Positions 1-6,329 of a stretch of DNA of 6,631 bases are shown here, one piece after another (position 1 is the first letter of the stretch; each line of letters begins with the position of its first letter). The notes beneath the pieces were generated by a model. That model was not told the DNA's origin. It saw only the letters and a list, made by a program, of their open reading frames with translations, and ran no database searches. This DNA comes from DASUEB01 sp036275295 (GTDB taxonomy: Bacteria; Bacteroidota; Bacteroidia; Flavobacteriales_D; Luteibaculaceae): assembly GCA_036275295.1 (NCBI GenBank), contig DASUEB010000067.1, positions 1 through 6,631 on the forward strand. Direction: 5' to 3'. Made by a program: the position numbers and the translations under genes.

Positions 1-10
1 GATCAGGATC

Positions 11-1057
11 ATGTTTTTTAAGAAAAATAAAATATTCTTCACGGCTCTTCTTAGCGTATCAGCGATTACCAGCACCTTTGCTGGTAATCCTGACCGCGCT
101 GGTTCGGCTGGTGGTGCCCAACTTTTAATTAACCCTTGGGCTAAGAGCTCAGGCTTGGCAAACTCTGGGACCGCTTCTATCACAGGTGCAGAAGCCATTT
201 GGCAGAACGTAGCTGGCCTTGCTTTCACGAAAAAGACGGAATTGATATTCAATTCATGTAATTATCTTGGCGGTGCTGGCCTTAGCTATAATGCGATCGG
301 CTTCTCACAAAAAGTAGGTGAGTCGGGTGTCTTGGGAGTTTCTGTTCAAACACTAGGCTTTGGTGATGTAGAAATTACCACCAACGATGTTCCTGATGGT
401 GGGGTAGGTACCTATCGCCTGTCTTATTCAAACATCGGCGTATCGTATGCCAAAGCATTTTCGAACAGTATCTACGGTGGTATTACTTTCCGACTCATTT
501 CAGAGCGTTCTGCAAATATCGGAATGTCTGGTATCGCATTTGATGCAGGTATTCGCTACATCACTGGCAAAAAAGAAAACGTTCGTTTTGGCATAGCACT
601 CAGAAATGTAGGCCCCCCGATTAGCTACAAAGGCGACGGTCTTGCCGTTCAGTTAAAGCAGAACGGTTCTGATTACACAGTGGTTCAGCGTCCTGACAAG
701 TTCGAGTTACCTGCCCTATTAAACATCGGTGTTTCTTACGATTTCTTGTTTACCGACAATTTTACGCTCGGTGCCAATGGTAACTACTGCTCAAACAGTT
801 TTACCAAAGATCAGATCTCATTCGGTTTGGATCTGAAAATCAAAGAACGCGTTTCTCTTCGCGGTGGTTACATGACTGAGGCGCAGGGTAAGTCAACCTT
901 CTTTGATGGTCAAACCAACGTATGGACCGGTGTTGCTGGTGGTTTTTCAGTGTATTTCCCACTGGGAGAATCCGGAACCATTTCGCTTGATTACTCTTAC
1001 CGTCCCACAGTACAGTTCAATGGCATCCACTCGATCGGAGCTAGGATAAATCTGTAA
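11..1057 (+). CDS. PorV/PorQ-family outer-membrane beta-barrel protein
   Basis: A 348-residue secreted protein. Residues 1-24 form a typical signal peptide: basic FFKKNK, a hydrophobic core, and a T-F-A cleavage site before GNPDR. The mature N-terminus (GGAQLLINPWAKSSGLANSG, then TGAEAIWQNVAGLAF) matches the opening of the PorV/PorQ family, which resembles FadL-like barrels. The rest alternates glycine-rich, aromatic beta-strand segments (for example FGIALRNVGPPISYKG and LDYSYRP) and ends in a short strand (GIHSIGARINL), as expected for an outer-membrane barrel. PorV proper shuttles type IX secretion cargo to the sortase PorU; PorQ and other paralogues have less certain roles, and I cannot tell which paralogue this is. 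Its length (348) is nearer to PorQ or generic family members than to the longer PorV. Only 10 bases precede the ATG, so its promoter and possible PorU-like partner lie outside the window. The ATG is supported by the signal peptide placement. Confidence 0.8.
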   Translation: MFFKKNKIFFTALLSVSAITSTFAGNPDRAGSAGGAQLLINPWAKSSGLANSGTASITGAEAIWQNVAGLAFTKKTELIFNSCNYLGGAGLSYNAIGFSQKVGESGVLGVSVQTLGFGDVEITTNDVPDGGVGTYRLSYSNIGVSYAKAFSNSIYGGITFRLISERSANIGMSGIAFDAGIRYITGKKENVRFGIALRNVGPPISYKGDGLAVQLKQNGSDYTVVQRPDKFELPALLNIGVSYDFLFTDNFTLGANGNYCSNSFTKDQISFGLDLKIKERVSLRGGYMTEAQGKSTFFDGQTNVWTGVAGGFSVYFPLGESGTISLDYSYRPTVQFNGIHSIGARINL

Positions 1058-1064
1058 TATTTAT

Positions 1065-1072
1065 TATATTTG
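1065..1072 (+). promoter_or_regulatory. Candidate Bacteroidetes -7 box upstream of greA
   Basis: TATATTTG matches the Bacteroidetes -7 consensus TAnnTTTG at every fixed position, just after the stop codon of the porV-like gene. A start about 5-7 bases downstream would put the first transcribed base at roughly 1078, exactly where the following hairpin begins, giving a greA leader of about 53 bases. No TTG was found at the usual 17-23 base distance upstream, so the -33 half is missing or degenerate. The call rests on one box in AT-rich DNA and is tentative. Confidence 0.35.
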
Positions 1073-1077
1073 TACTT

Positions 1078-1114
1078 CAAGAGAATCTCCGTAGGGGGTT
1101 CTCTTGTCGTTTTT
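1078..1114 (+). terminator. Hairpin plus T-tract between porV-like gene and greA (terminator or greA leader attenuator)
   Basis: CAAGAGAATCTCC (1078-1090) pairs with GGGGGTTCTCTTG (1094-1106) to form a 13-bp stem, including two G-T pairs, around a 3-base loop (GTA). TCGTTTTT follows. This has the form of a rho-independent terminator. It ends 16 bases before the greA ATG, so greA transcription must either start downstream of it, with little room, or pass through it. It may simply end the porV-like transcript. Confidence 0.75.
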
Positions 1115-1130
1115 ACCAATTTGTAAGCGT

Positions 1131-1601
1131 ATGTCTGTTAGTTACTACACCGCAGAAGGTTTGAAGAATTTGCAAGATGAATTGCAGCACTTAAAGTCGG
1201 TTGAGAGGCCCAAAATTTCAGCGCAAATAGCTGAGGCAAGAGATAAAGGCGATCTATCGGAGAATGCAGAATACGATGCGGCTAAAGAAGCGCAAGGGTT
1301 GCTTGAGATGCGCATCGCCAAAATGGAAGAGCTCATTGCCAACGCCCGACTCATTGACGAAGCGCAGGTGGATACTTCCAAGGTTTTCATCCTGTCGAAA
1401 GTCAAAATCAAAAATATATCCAACGGTGCAACCATGGCCTACACCTTGGTTGCCGAGAATGAGGCGGATCTCAAAGCCGGTAAAATTTCCATCGATTCAC
1501 CCATCGGTAAAGGCTTGGTTGGAAAGAAGGTTGGTGAGGTGGCCGAAGTTAAAGTGCCCAGTGGTACGGTTCAGTTTGAAATTCTCGAAATTACTCGATA
1601 A
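1131..1601 (+). CDS. greA: Transcription elongation factor GreA
   Basis: GreA enters the RNA polymerase secondary channel and stimulates cleavage of the 3' end of backtracked RNA, rescuing stalled complexes. The product has 156 residues, the usual family length. Residues 1-75 form the N-terminal antiparallel coiled coil with the tip motif GDLSENAEY at 40-48. The acidic tip residues D41 and E44, which hold the catalytic Mg2+, fall at the same numbers as in E. coli GreA. Residues about 80-156 form the FKBP-like domain with the family signature DSPIGKGLVGKKVGEVAEV. The ATG at 1131 is chosen because an in-frame TTG at 1104 would add nine residues and lie inside the hairpin arm, while the 1131 start gives family-standard numbering. 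The stop codon overlaps the start of the HIT gene (TAATG), implying translational coupling. The upstream hairpin could control expression. Confidence 0.97.
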   Translation: MSVSYYTAEGLKNLQDELQHLKSVERPKISAQIAEARDKGDLSENAEYDAAKEAQGLLEMRIAKMEELIANARLIDEAQVDTSKVFILSKVKIKNISNGATMAYTLVAENEADLKAGKISIDSPIGKGLVGKKVGEVAEVKVPSGTVQFEILEITR

Positions 1602-1993
1602 TGGCCAGCATTTTTTCTCGTATTGTTTCAGGCGAAATACCCTGCCATAAAATTGACGAGGACGATGAATTTCTTGCCTTTTTGGATGTTATGCCTTTGG
1701 TTCAAGGCCATGTATTGGTTATTCCCAAGGTAGAGATTGATTATATTTTTGACATCGACGATCATAAACTGGGTAGAATGATGGCATTCGCGAAGAAAAT
1801 TGCAGCAGCCCAGCGTAAATCCATACCCTGCAAGCGTATTGGGGTTTCGGTTATCGGATTGGAAGTACCTCACGCTCATATCCACCTGGTGCCCATGAAC
1901 GATGCCAACGATGTAAATTTCACGCGGGCTAAGTTACAAGTGGATGCCGACAGGTTGCGTGAAATGGCAGCTTTAATCAGAGAAAATTTGTAA
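1601..1993 (+). CDS. HIT-family nucleotide-binding hydrolase
   Basis: A 130-residue histidine-triad protein, probably a cytoplasmic purine nucleotide phosphoramidase or dinucleotide hydrolase of the Hint/Fhit superfamily; the physiological substrate cannot be read from sequence. The N-terminus SIFSRIVSGEIPCHKI and the segment FLAFLDVMPLVQGHVLVIPK are the conserved substrate-pocket strands. The HIT motif HAHIHLV occupies residues 91-97, with H93 the expected nucleophile and H91/H95 the flanking histidines. The segment PCKRIGVSVIGLEVPHAHIH resembles the Bacteroidetes HIT proteins that commonly follow greA. The ATG shares one base with the greA stop codon, so the two are almost certainly co-transcribed. 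The gene ends six bases before the convergent end of ruvC. No key residue is missing. Confidence 0.95.
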   Translation: MASIFSRIVSGEIPCHKIDEDDEFLAFLDVMPLVQGHVLVIPKVEIDYIFDIDDHKLGRMMAFAKKIAAAQRKSIPCKRIGVSVIGLEVPHAHIHLVPMNDANDVNFTRAKLQVDADRLREMAALIRENL

Positions 1994-1999
1994 CCGTTC

Positions 2000-2596
2000 T
2001 CAGCTTTTCTTGGCTGAGCTCCCAATTATTTTATCGGGATTTTCTTTCAAAAAACTGGCCCATGAGTTGGATTTGCTGGCTATTCCGGGCTTTGATGTTT
2101 TGTAATAATGGCACATGGCGGCGGCAAGTCCGTCTGTTGCGTCGGTGTACTGGGGTAGTTCGTCAAAACCAAGTGCCTTTTGCAACATAAAAGCCACCTG
2201 TTCTTTGCTGGCAGCTCCCTTCCCCGTGATGCTCTGTTTAATTTTTCGCGGTTCGTATTCTACTACAGGTAAGTCTCGATACAACGCAGCTGCCATAGCA
2301 ACCCCCTGAGCTCTTCCCAGTTTGAGCATACTCTGCACATTCTTGCCGAAAAAGGGCGCTTCAATGGCTATTTCATCGGGCTTGAATTCGTCAATTAATC
2401 CCAAGGTGCGTTCAAAGATCCGCCTGAGCCTGATGTGATGATCCGTAAATTTGTCCAGTTTGATAACCCCCAATGTGACAAGGGAGGGTTTGTTGCCTAT
2501 GATTTTTATGATGCCGTATCCCATAACAATAGTACCCGGATCAATACCTAGAATTATTCGCTCTTGGACACCCTTACTTTGAGCTTGATCTCTCAT
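2000..2596 (-). CDS. ruvC: Crossover junction endodeoxyribonuclease RuvC
   Basis: RuvC is the dimeric resolvase that cuts Holliday junctions bound by RuvAB during recombinational repair. The 198-residue product has an RNase H-like fold with all four catalytic acids visible: D19 in LGIDPGT, E79 in IAIEAPFFGKN, and D152 and D155 in TDATDGLAAAMCH. These correspond to E. coli D7, E66, D138 and D141. F82 occupies the position of the aromatic residue that stacks on the junction, and the basic segment PRKIKQSITGKGAASKEQV (about 116-134) is also conserved. About 12 residues precede the first strand, and about 30 polar residues follow the core (SNSWASFLKENPDK...), a modest C-terminal extension. The ATG lies only 28 bases from the divergent glycosyltransferase ATG, so its promoter must be very close or lie in that gene. 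No ruvA or ruvB is present here, as is common outside the proteobacteria. Confidence 0.96.
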   Translation of the reverse strand: MRDQAQSKGVQERIILGIDPGTIVMGYGIIKIIGNKPSLVTLGVIKLDKFTDHHIRLRRIFERTLGLIDEFKPDEIAIEAPFFGKNVQSMLKLGRAQGVAMAAALYRDLPVVEYEPRKIKQSITGKGAASKEQVAFMLQKALGFDELPQYTDATDGLAAAMCHYYKTSKPGIASKSNSWASFLKENPDKIIGSSAKKS

Positions 2597-2624
2597 CTTT
2601 GCGAAGGTATGACCTTTGCGTGCA

Positions 2625-3728
2625 ATGACTGATTTGTTTGTCCATTTTTTTACTGGCGCTATGTGGGCTTGTACTTCGGTCTATGCCCTGCTGGAGATTT
2701 GGGCTATCCTTAAACTGAAGGCGATTACTGAACAATGGAATCATGTTCCTCAAGTAAGCCAATCTGCCGAGCCAATAACTGTGGTGGTTGCCGTGCGCAA
2801 CGGCGCTGCCGATTTAGAGGAATTTTTGATGGCGCTGCGCCAGCAAAGCACATTACATTTTCATCTCATTTTGGTCGACGACAACAGCAGCGATGACACT
2901 TGGTATAGGCTTCAAGGCGCCGATTATCCGCCATGTTTATCGGTGGAGTTGATGCAGAATCGGAGTCGAGGGAAAAAAACGGCCATTATGCAGGCCATCG
3001 CTAGCTGCAAGACCAGTTATTTTCTGCTGACGGATATCGATTGTTTACCAGGACCGAATTGGGTTGCAGGTGTACAGGATCATTTGGAACAGCTTCAGCC
3101 CTCAGCTCTTGTACTGCCTGTTTGGATAAACGGTGATAGTGGGGTGTTTGCGAAAATACAGGAATTGGAATTTGCAGGGCTTACAGGAGCTACGTTTTGT
3201 TTGACGACGGATCCTTTAATGGCCAATGGAGCCAATCTTGCCGTCCGCACGCGAGATTTTAATCGGGTTGATCCGTACCAGGGCAATGAACATATTCCAA
3301 CCGGTGATGACATCTTTCTAATACAAGCTTTCAGGGCCAATGGACTAACTCTATATTCTAAAGCCACAGCCTCTGTGGTCATGAAAACCAAGCCGGTGCA
3401 TACCTTTCGCGCTTTTCTGGCTCAGCGGGTGCGTTGGGGGTCTAAAACAATACACTATCGCGATTACCGTCCTTTGGCCCTTGCTGTATTGGTTTTAATG
3501 GTCAATGCCTTCCCTTGGGTCGCATGGCTTATCGACCCAAACCTGGCCGCGGTGAACCTGGCCATAGTTGTTGTTTTGCACATGATATGGATGGCTGCCG
3601 CAACGCGGGCCTTTCGCCGCAAATTGTCACCCATCTGGTTAATGCCGGCAGCATTATTTCATTTGATGTATGTGCCCGTTACAGCCGTGTTTGGCTTGCT
3701 TAAAAATGTAAGTTTGTATCGATCGTGA
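2625..3728 (+). CDS. Membrane-anchored family 2 glycosyltransferase
   Basis: A 367-residue inverting GT-A glycosyltransferase that probably uses a nucleotide sugar at the cytoplasmic face of the inner membrane, in polysaccharide or glycolipid synthesis; donor and acceptor are unknown. Order: one N-terminal membrane segment (about 8-30), the catalytic domain (about 50-275), then three hydrophobic segments (about 283-305, 308-328, 338-358). Motifs: ITVVVAVRNG and LILVDDNSSDDT (nucleotide binding), LLTDID (D137/D139, the metal-binding DxD equivalent), GANLAVR, PTGDD at 225-229 (catalytic acid region), and QRVRW at 267-271, resembling the Q/RxxRW motif of processive and related GT2 enzymes. The ATG at 2625 is preferred over an in-frame TTG at 2616, which would only add three residues. 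It overlaps the next gene by four bases (GTGA), so the two should be translated together. Ruled out: a soluble GT2, because of the membrane segments. Confidence 0.9.
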   Translation: MTDLFVHFFTGAMWACTSVYALLEIWAILKLKAITEQWNHVPQVSQSAEPITVVVAVRNGAADLEEFLMALRQQSTLHFHLILVDDNSSDDTWYRLQGADYPPCLSVELMQNRSRGKKTAIMQAIASCKTSYFLLTDIDCLPGPNWVAGVQDHLEQLQPSALVLPVWINGDSGVFAKIQELEFAGLTGATFCLTTDPLMANGANLAVRTRDFNRVDPYQGNEHIPTGDDIFLIQAFRANGLTLYSKATASVVMKTKPVHTFRAFLAQRVRWGSKTIHYRDYRPLALAVLVLMVNAFPWVAWLIDPNLAAVNLAIVVVLHMIWMAAATRAFRRKLSPIWLMPAALFHLMYVPVTAVFGLLKNVSLYRS

Positions 3729-4906
3729 AAAAGGGAATCATTCTGGCGTTATTCAAGAGGCCTTCATCGGCAATTGGGGTGTTGATCATTCTGATCGCTG
3801 CGGCCATTGCAGTGGCTGGAGCCAACATTCGCCCAGACGCCACTATCGACGCCAATGAACAGTGCATTGAAATTGCTAAGATCAGGCCTTTTTCAACCAA
3901 AAAGTTTTTGGTGCCCCCCCAACAAGTTGCCGATTCATCGAACGTATGGACGAGACTTTTCTTTGGGGGAGCTCCGGGAGGTAGAACCGCCATTCCATTC
4001 GATACCATCTATATCCGCGAAGGTTATCTGTTCTACACGGCCCAACGTATTAAGAACGAAAGAGGTCAAGACCTAAGTTCGTACCGGAAAGTAGATATTG
4101 AACCGTTCTTGTCTTTTTTTCAAGGCGAGGTTGTGCGCAGAGACGGTGAGGTCTATTTGGTGAAGGATAACAAGGAATGGCTGCTCAATCAGCAGGAGTT
4201 TTTGTCGAAATTGTTGCGCAAACAAACCGAAACGCGCTTCTACTTACTGGGCACCGATACCTTTGGGCGGGATTTGTTGAGCAGGATGATGGGCGGAACC
4301 ATTGTGTCGTTGAGTGTTGGGTTGATTGCAGTGGTAATCTCACTGCTAATAGGCATTCCCATGGGTGCAGCAGCAGGTTATTACGGAGGATGGATCGACA
4401 AGGCCATCATGTGGGTAGTAAACGTGGTGTGGAGTATACCAACCATGTTAATGGTTATTGCCATCACCTTGGCCCTGGGGAAAGGATTTACCCAAGTTTT
4501 TATCGCGGTGGGTTTCACCATGTGGGTTGAAGTAGCGCGGGTGGTGCGCGGACAGTTTATGCAACTGCGCGAGAAAGATTATGCTGTAGCGGCTCGATTA
4601 ATGGGTTTTTCGGCTTGGAGGATCATGTTTAAACACCTGTTGCCAGGCGTGGTTGCTCCGCTAATCGTTATATCTGCCGGCAACTTCTCTACGGCCATTT
4701 TACTGGAAAGCGGATTGAGTTTCTTGGGTATTGGAGCACAAGTGCCCATGCCCAGTTGGGGAGGCATTATAAAAGCCCATTTCAGCTATATCACCACAGA
4801 CCTTGCTTATTTGGCACTTCTTCCGGGGCTTTGCCTGAGTTTGCTCACTTTGGCGTTTATGATGGTTGGAAACGGCCTTCGCGATATACTTGATGTAAGG
4901 GCTTAA
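3725..4906 (+). CDS. OppC/DppC-type ABC transporter permease with enlarged extracytoplasmic insertion
   Basis: A 393-residue inner-membrane permease of the binding-protein-dependent oligopeptide/dipeptide/nickel class. Residues 10-34 form the first membrane segment. Residues 175-200 hold the subfamily signature LLGTDTFGRDLLSRMMGG that precedes the core domain. Core helices lie at about 193-220, 226-251, 255-275, 307-330 and 360-383. The EAA-like cytoplasmic loop that docks on the ATPase is AARLMGFSAWRIMFKHLLP at 289-307, and the SGLSFLGIG...PSWG segment (329-346) is diagnostic of DppC-like proteins. About 140 residues separate the first membrane segment from GTD; OppC/DppC proteins of about 300 residues usually have far fewer, so an extra external domain is present. 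The GTG start is the first start codon after an in-frame stop at 3701 and overlaps the glycosyltransferase stop. No ATPase, second permease or substrate-binding protein is nearby, so the substrate cannot be inferred. Confidence 0.93.
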   Translation: MKKGIILALFKRPSSAIGVLIILIAAAIAVAGANIRPDATIDANEQCIEIAKIRPFSTKKFLVPPQQVADSSNVWTRLFFGGAPGGRTAIPFDTIYIREGYLFYTAQRIKNERGQDLSSYRKVDIEPFLSFFQGEVVRRDGEVYLVKDNKEWLLNQQEFLSKLLRKQTETRFYLLGTDTFGRDLLSRMMGGTIVSLSVGLIAVVISLLIGIPMGAAAGYYGGWIDKAIMWVVNVVWSIPTMLMVIAITLALGKGFTQVFIAVGFTMWVEVARVVRGQFMQLREKDYAVAARLMGFSAWRIMFKHLLPGVVAPLIVISAGNFSTAILLESGLSFLGIGAQVPMPSWGGIIKAHFSYITTDLAYLALLPGLCLSLLTLAFMMVGNGLRDILDVRA

Positions 4907-5215
4907 TTATCCCTGCTGGTGATCTGCCGATTCAGTGGATTGTGCACTGGCCTCGGGATCCTCACGGGTTATTTTCCAGGCATTGAGGTTTACATAGTAA
5001 CGCCCGTTGTTCTCATTTCCGCGCAAGTTGAATTGAACATTGACAAAATCGCCTTGTCGGAATGGATTGAGCAGGTTGACGCGATCTTTGTAGAGCTCAA
5101 GCTTGATGTCTTGTGGGTATTGCTCGTCGGTGGTTACTACAAACTCCTTTTTCTGATTGCCATTTCCGTAAACCTGGGTTTCAAAAATGACTTTGATTCT
5201 GCCTTTGAGTTCCAT
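4907..5215 (-). CDS. DUF3127 protein, small OB-fold-like
   Basis: A 102-residue cytoplasmic protein matching the DUF3127 family, widespread in Bacteroidota and of unknown function. The recognisable features are the opening MELKGRIKVIFETQVYGNG, the phrase KKEFVVTTDEQYPQDIKLEL (about 22-41), FRQGDFVNVQFNLRGNENNG (about 52-71) and RYYVNLNAWKI (about 72-82). The alternation of beta strands, with a Gly-rich turn and aromatic strand ends, recalls single-stranded DNA-binding (OB) folds, but nucleic-acid binding is an inference. The last 20 residues are polar and acidic (EDPEASAQSTESADHQQG), rather like the disordered tail of SSB proteins, though without the SSB C-terminal DDDIPF-type tip. It is downstream of the flavin reductase by three bases and co-oriented, so the two form an operon. 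Its stop codon directly touches that of the convergent permease. Confidence 0.85.
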   Translation of the reverse strand: MELKGRIKVIFETQVYGNGNQKKEFVVTTDEQYPQDIKLELYKDRVNLLNPFRQGDFVNVQFNLRGNENNGRYYVNLNAWKITREDPEASAQSTESADHQQG

Positions 5216-5218
5216 GAT

Positions 5219-6115
5219 TCAATTGTTAAACGCAAGCAAGGTCATCCAAGCTTCGTTCACGCGGTTTTCATCGAGAAGCTGGGCGGCCCGTTGATGTAAT
5301 TTTTCCTCTAATATAGCAGCATTATCTTGAAAAGCAATGAACAAATCACTCAGCTCGGTAAGCTTGTATTCGTTGACCGATGTCTCATCGGGCCACTTTT
5401 CCACGTTGCCCAGCTGGCCGAGATGATTGCCGGTAAGGATTTTGCTGAGGCGAATGTCGCTGGGTATGGCATCAACCCCTAAGCCGAGCGTGGTTAGAGG
5501 TTTTTCCACTTCGAACAAAGCGTCGCCGTAGCCCTTGCTGTACCAGTTTCCTCCCAAACGGGCTACTAGTTTAATCTTGTTTTGATCGATCGATTTCTGA
5601 TCGCTGGAGAGCACATGGTCTTGAATGTGCATGGCTAGGATTCGACATACTACTAAGTTGCCTGCACCGCCCTGATCTCCCAGAGGAATAACCTGATCAA
5701 CGGCACATTCAAATTGCACTGGACTCTCACTAACCCTAAGCGGCTTTACTTTCTCCGATGCCAGGGGGGTAAATCCAGCCTTGACAAATTCGTCGACTCC
5801 AGATGGGTATTCGGTGCTCGATAAGCTGGTTTGCTGTACCATGTCGTAACTTACCACGTTGATAACTACTTCGCGGGTGGTTAAAACATTCTCTAAGGTG
5901 TGTTTGGTGGTGTTGTCTCGAACGCGGCGAGAGGGAGAAAAAACGAGAATGGGAGGGTTAGCGCTGAAAATATTAAAAAAGCTGAACGGACTTAGGTTGG
6001 TGTTTCCCTCGCTGTCGATCGTGCTGGCTAGCGCAATGGGCCTGGGTGCAACGGCACCTTGCAGATAGGCTTGAAGAGCGGCGGTTGAAATTTGATCGGG
6101 ATATATTGTTGTCAT
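5219..6115 (-). CDS. Flavin reductase-like FMN-binding protein
   Basis: A 298-residue cytoplasmic protein of the flavin reductase-like, FMN-binding split-barrel family (the DIM6/NTAB group). Residues about 17-170 form the split barrel: APRPIALASTIDSEG (23-37), LSPFSFFNIFSANPPILVFS (41-60, the typical FMN phosphate and ring contact region), RDNTTKHTLENV (66-77) and the VQFECAVDQVIPLG strand (133-146). RLGGNWYSKGYGDALFEVEKP (about 186-206) is followed by a helical tail of about 90 residues, common in Bacteroidota members, which makes the protein longer than the roughly 170-200 residues of minimal flavin reductases. It may reduce free FMN/FAD with NAD(P)H or act as an FMN-dependent oxidoreductase; the substrate is not deducible. 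It is the first gene of a two-gene unit with the DUF3127 gene. The ATG at 6115 gives a family-like N-terminus; no convincing promoter was identified in the 127 bases before it. Confidence 0.92.
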   Translation of the reverse strand: MTTIYPDQISTAALQAYLQGAVAPRPIALASTIDSEGNTNLSPFSFFNIFSANPPILVFSPSRRVRDNTTKHTLENVLTTREVVINVVSYDMVQQTSLSSTEYPSGVDEFVKAGFTPLASEKVKPLRVSESPVQFECAVDQVIPLGDQGGAGNLVVCRILAMHIQDHVLSSDQKSIDQNKIKLVARLGGNWYSKGYGDALFEVEKPLTTLGLGVDAIPSDIRLSKILTGNHLGQLGNVEKWPDETSVNEYKLTELSDLFIAFQDNAAILEEKLHQRAAQLLDENRVNEAWMTLLAFNN

Positions 6116-6198
6116 TGGTTTATATTGAGTGGGCTAAGATAATGCAAAAGGAGGGTATGCTTGTGATGAGGATTTTGACGAAAAAAACAGAAAAAAAA

Positions 6199-6228
6199 TT
6201 GGACGAATTGAAAAAGATTGTATTTTCG
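6199..6228 (+). promoter_or_regulatory. Bacteroidetes-type promoter for tRNA-Leu
   Basis: A -33 TTG at 6199-6201 and a -7 box TATTTTCG at 6221-6228 (consensus TAnnTTTG, one difference) are separated by 19 bases, within the usual range for the Bacteroidetes primary sigma factor. Two A-tracts (6180-6187 and 6191-6198) lie immediately upstream, as in UP-like elements of strong stable-RNA promoters. A start near 6234 would leave a leader of about nine bases before the mature tRNA. Confidence 0.65.
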
Positions 6229-6242
6229 CACCCTCAATTGCT

Positions 6243-6324
6243 GCGGATGTGGCGTAATTGGTAGCCGCGCCAGACTTAGGATCTGGTGCCGCGAGGCGTG
6301 GGGGTTCGAGTCCCTCCATCCGCA
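6243..6324 (+). tRNA. tRNA-Leu(UAG)
   Basis: A complete 82-base class II cloverleaf. Acceptor GCGGATG (6243-6249) pairs with CATCCGC (6317-6323), with discriminator A at 6324, the expected leucine identity base. The D arm contains AATTGGTAG. The anticodon stem CCAGA/TCTGG encloses the loop CTTAGGA, with anticodon TAG at 6277-6279, reading CUN codons. The long variable arm has a GCC-GCGA-GGC hairpin (about 6287-6299), as required for leucine. The T arm GGGGG-TTCGAGT-CCCTC is intact. CCA is not encoded and must be added by the nucleotidyltransferase, as is usual in this phylum. It has its own promoter and terminator and forms a single-gene unit. Confidence 0.97.
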
Positions 6325-6329
6325 CTCGA

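Noticed and set aside
1104..1130. TTG start for greA adding nine residues
   Set aside because: The TTG lies inside the right arm of the hairpin; the added residues do not belong to GreA, and the ATG at 1131 places D41 and E44 at their canonical numbers.
1999..2018. Hairpin CTCAGC...GCTGAG at the HIT/ruvC convergent junction as a terminator
   Set aside because: Only six base pairs with an 8-base loop and no T-tract on either strand; it also overlaps the end of the ruvC coding sequence.
2616..2624. TTG start for the glycosyltransferase
   Set aside because: It adds only three residues before an ATG that gives the same membrane anchor; there is no sign that it is used.
2574..2762. Minus-strand 62-residue frame overlapping the start of the glycosyltransferase
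   Set aside because: Antisense to the glycosyltransferase N-terminus and the ruvC start, with no recognisable motif; a shadow frame.
3914..3920. Run of seven C in the permease gene as a phase-variation or frameshift site
   Set aside because: The reading frame is intact through it, and the codons (VPPQ) are unremarkable; one short homopolymer is not evidence of switching.
6134..6325. Minus-strand 63-residue frame with MEGLEPPRLAAPDPKSGAAT
   Set aside because: Also antisense to tRNA-Leu, in another frame; the GLEPPRLAAPDPKSGA string is another familiar artefact of tRNA loci.
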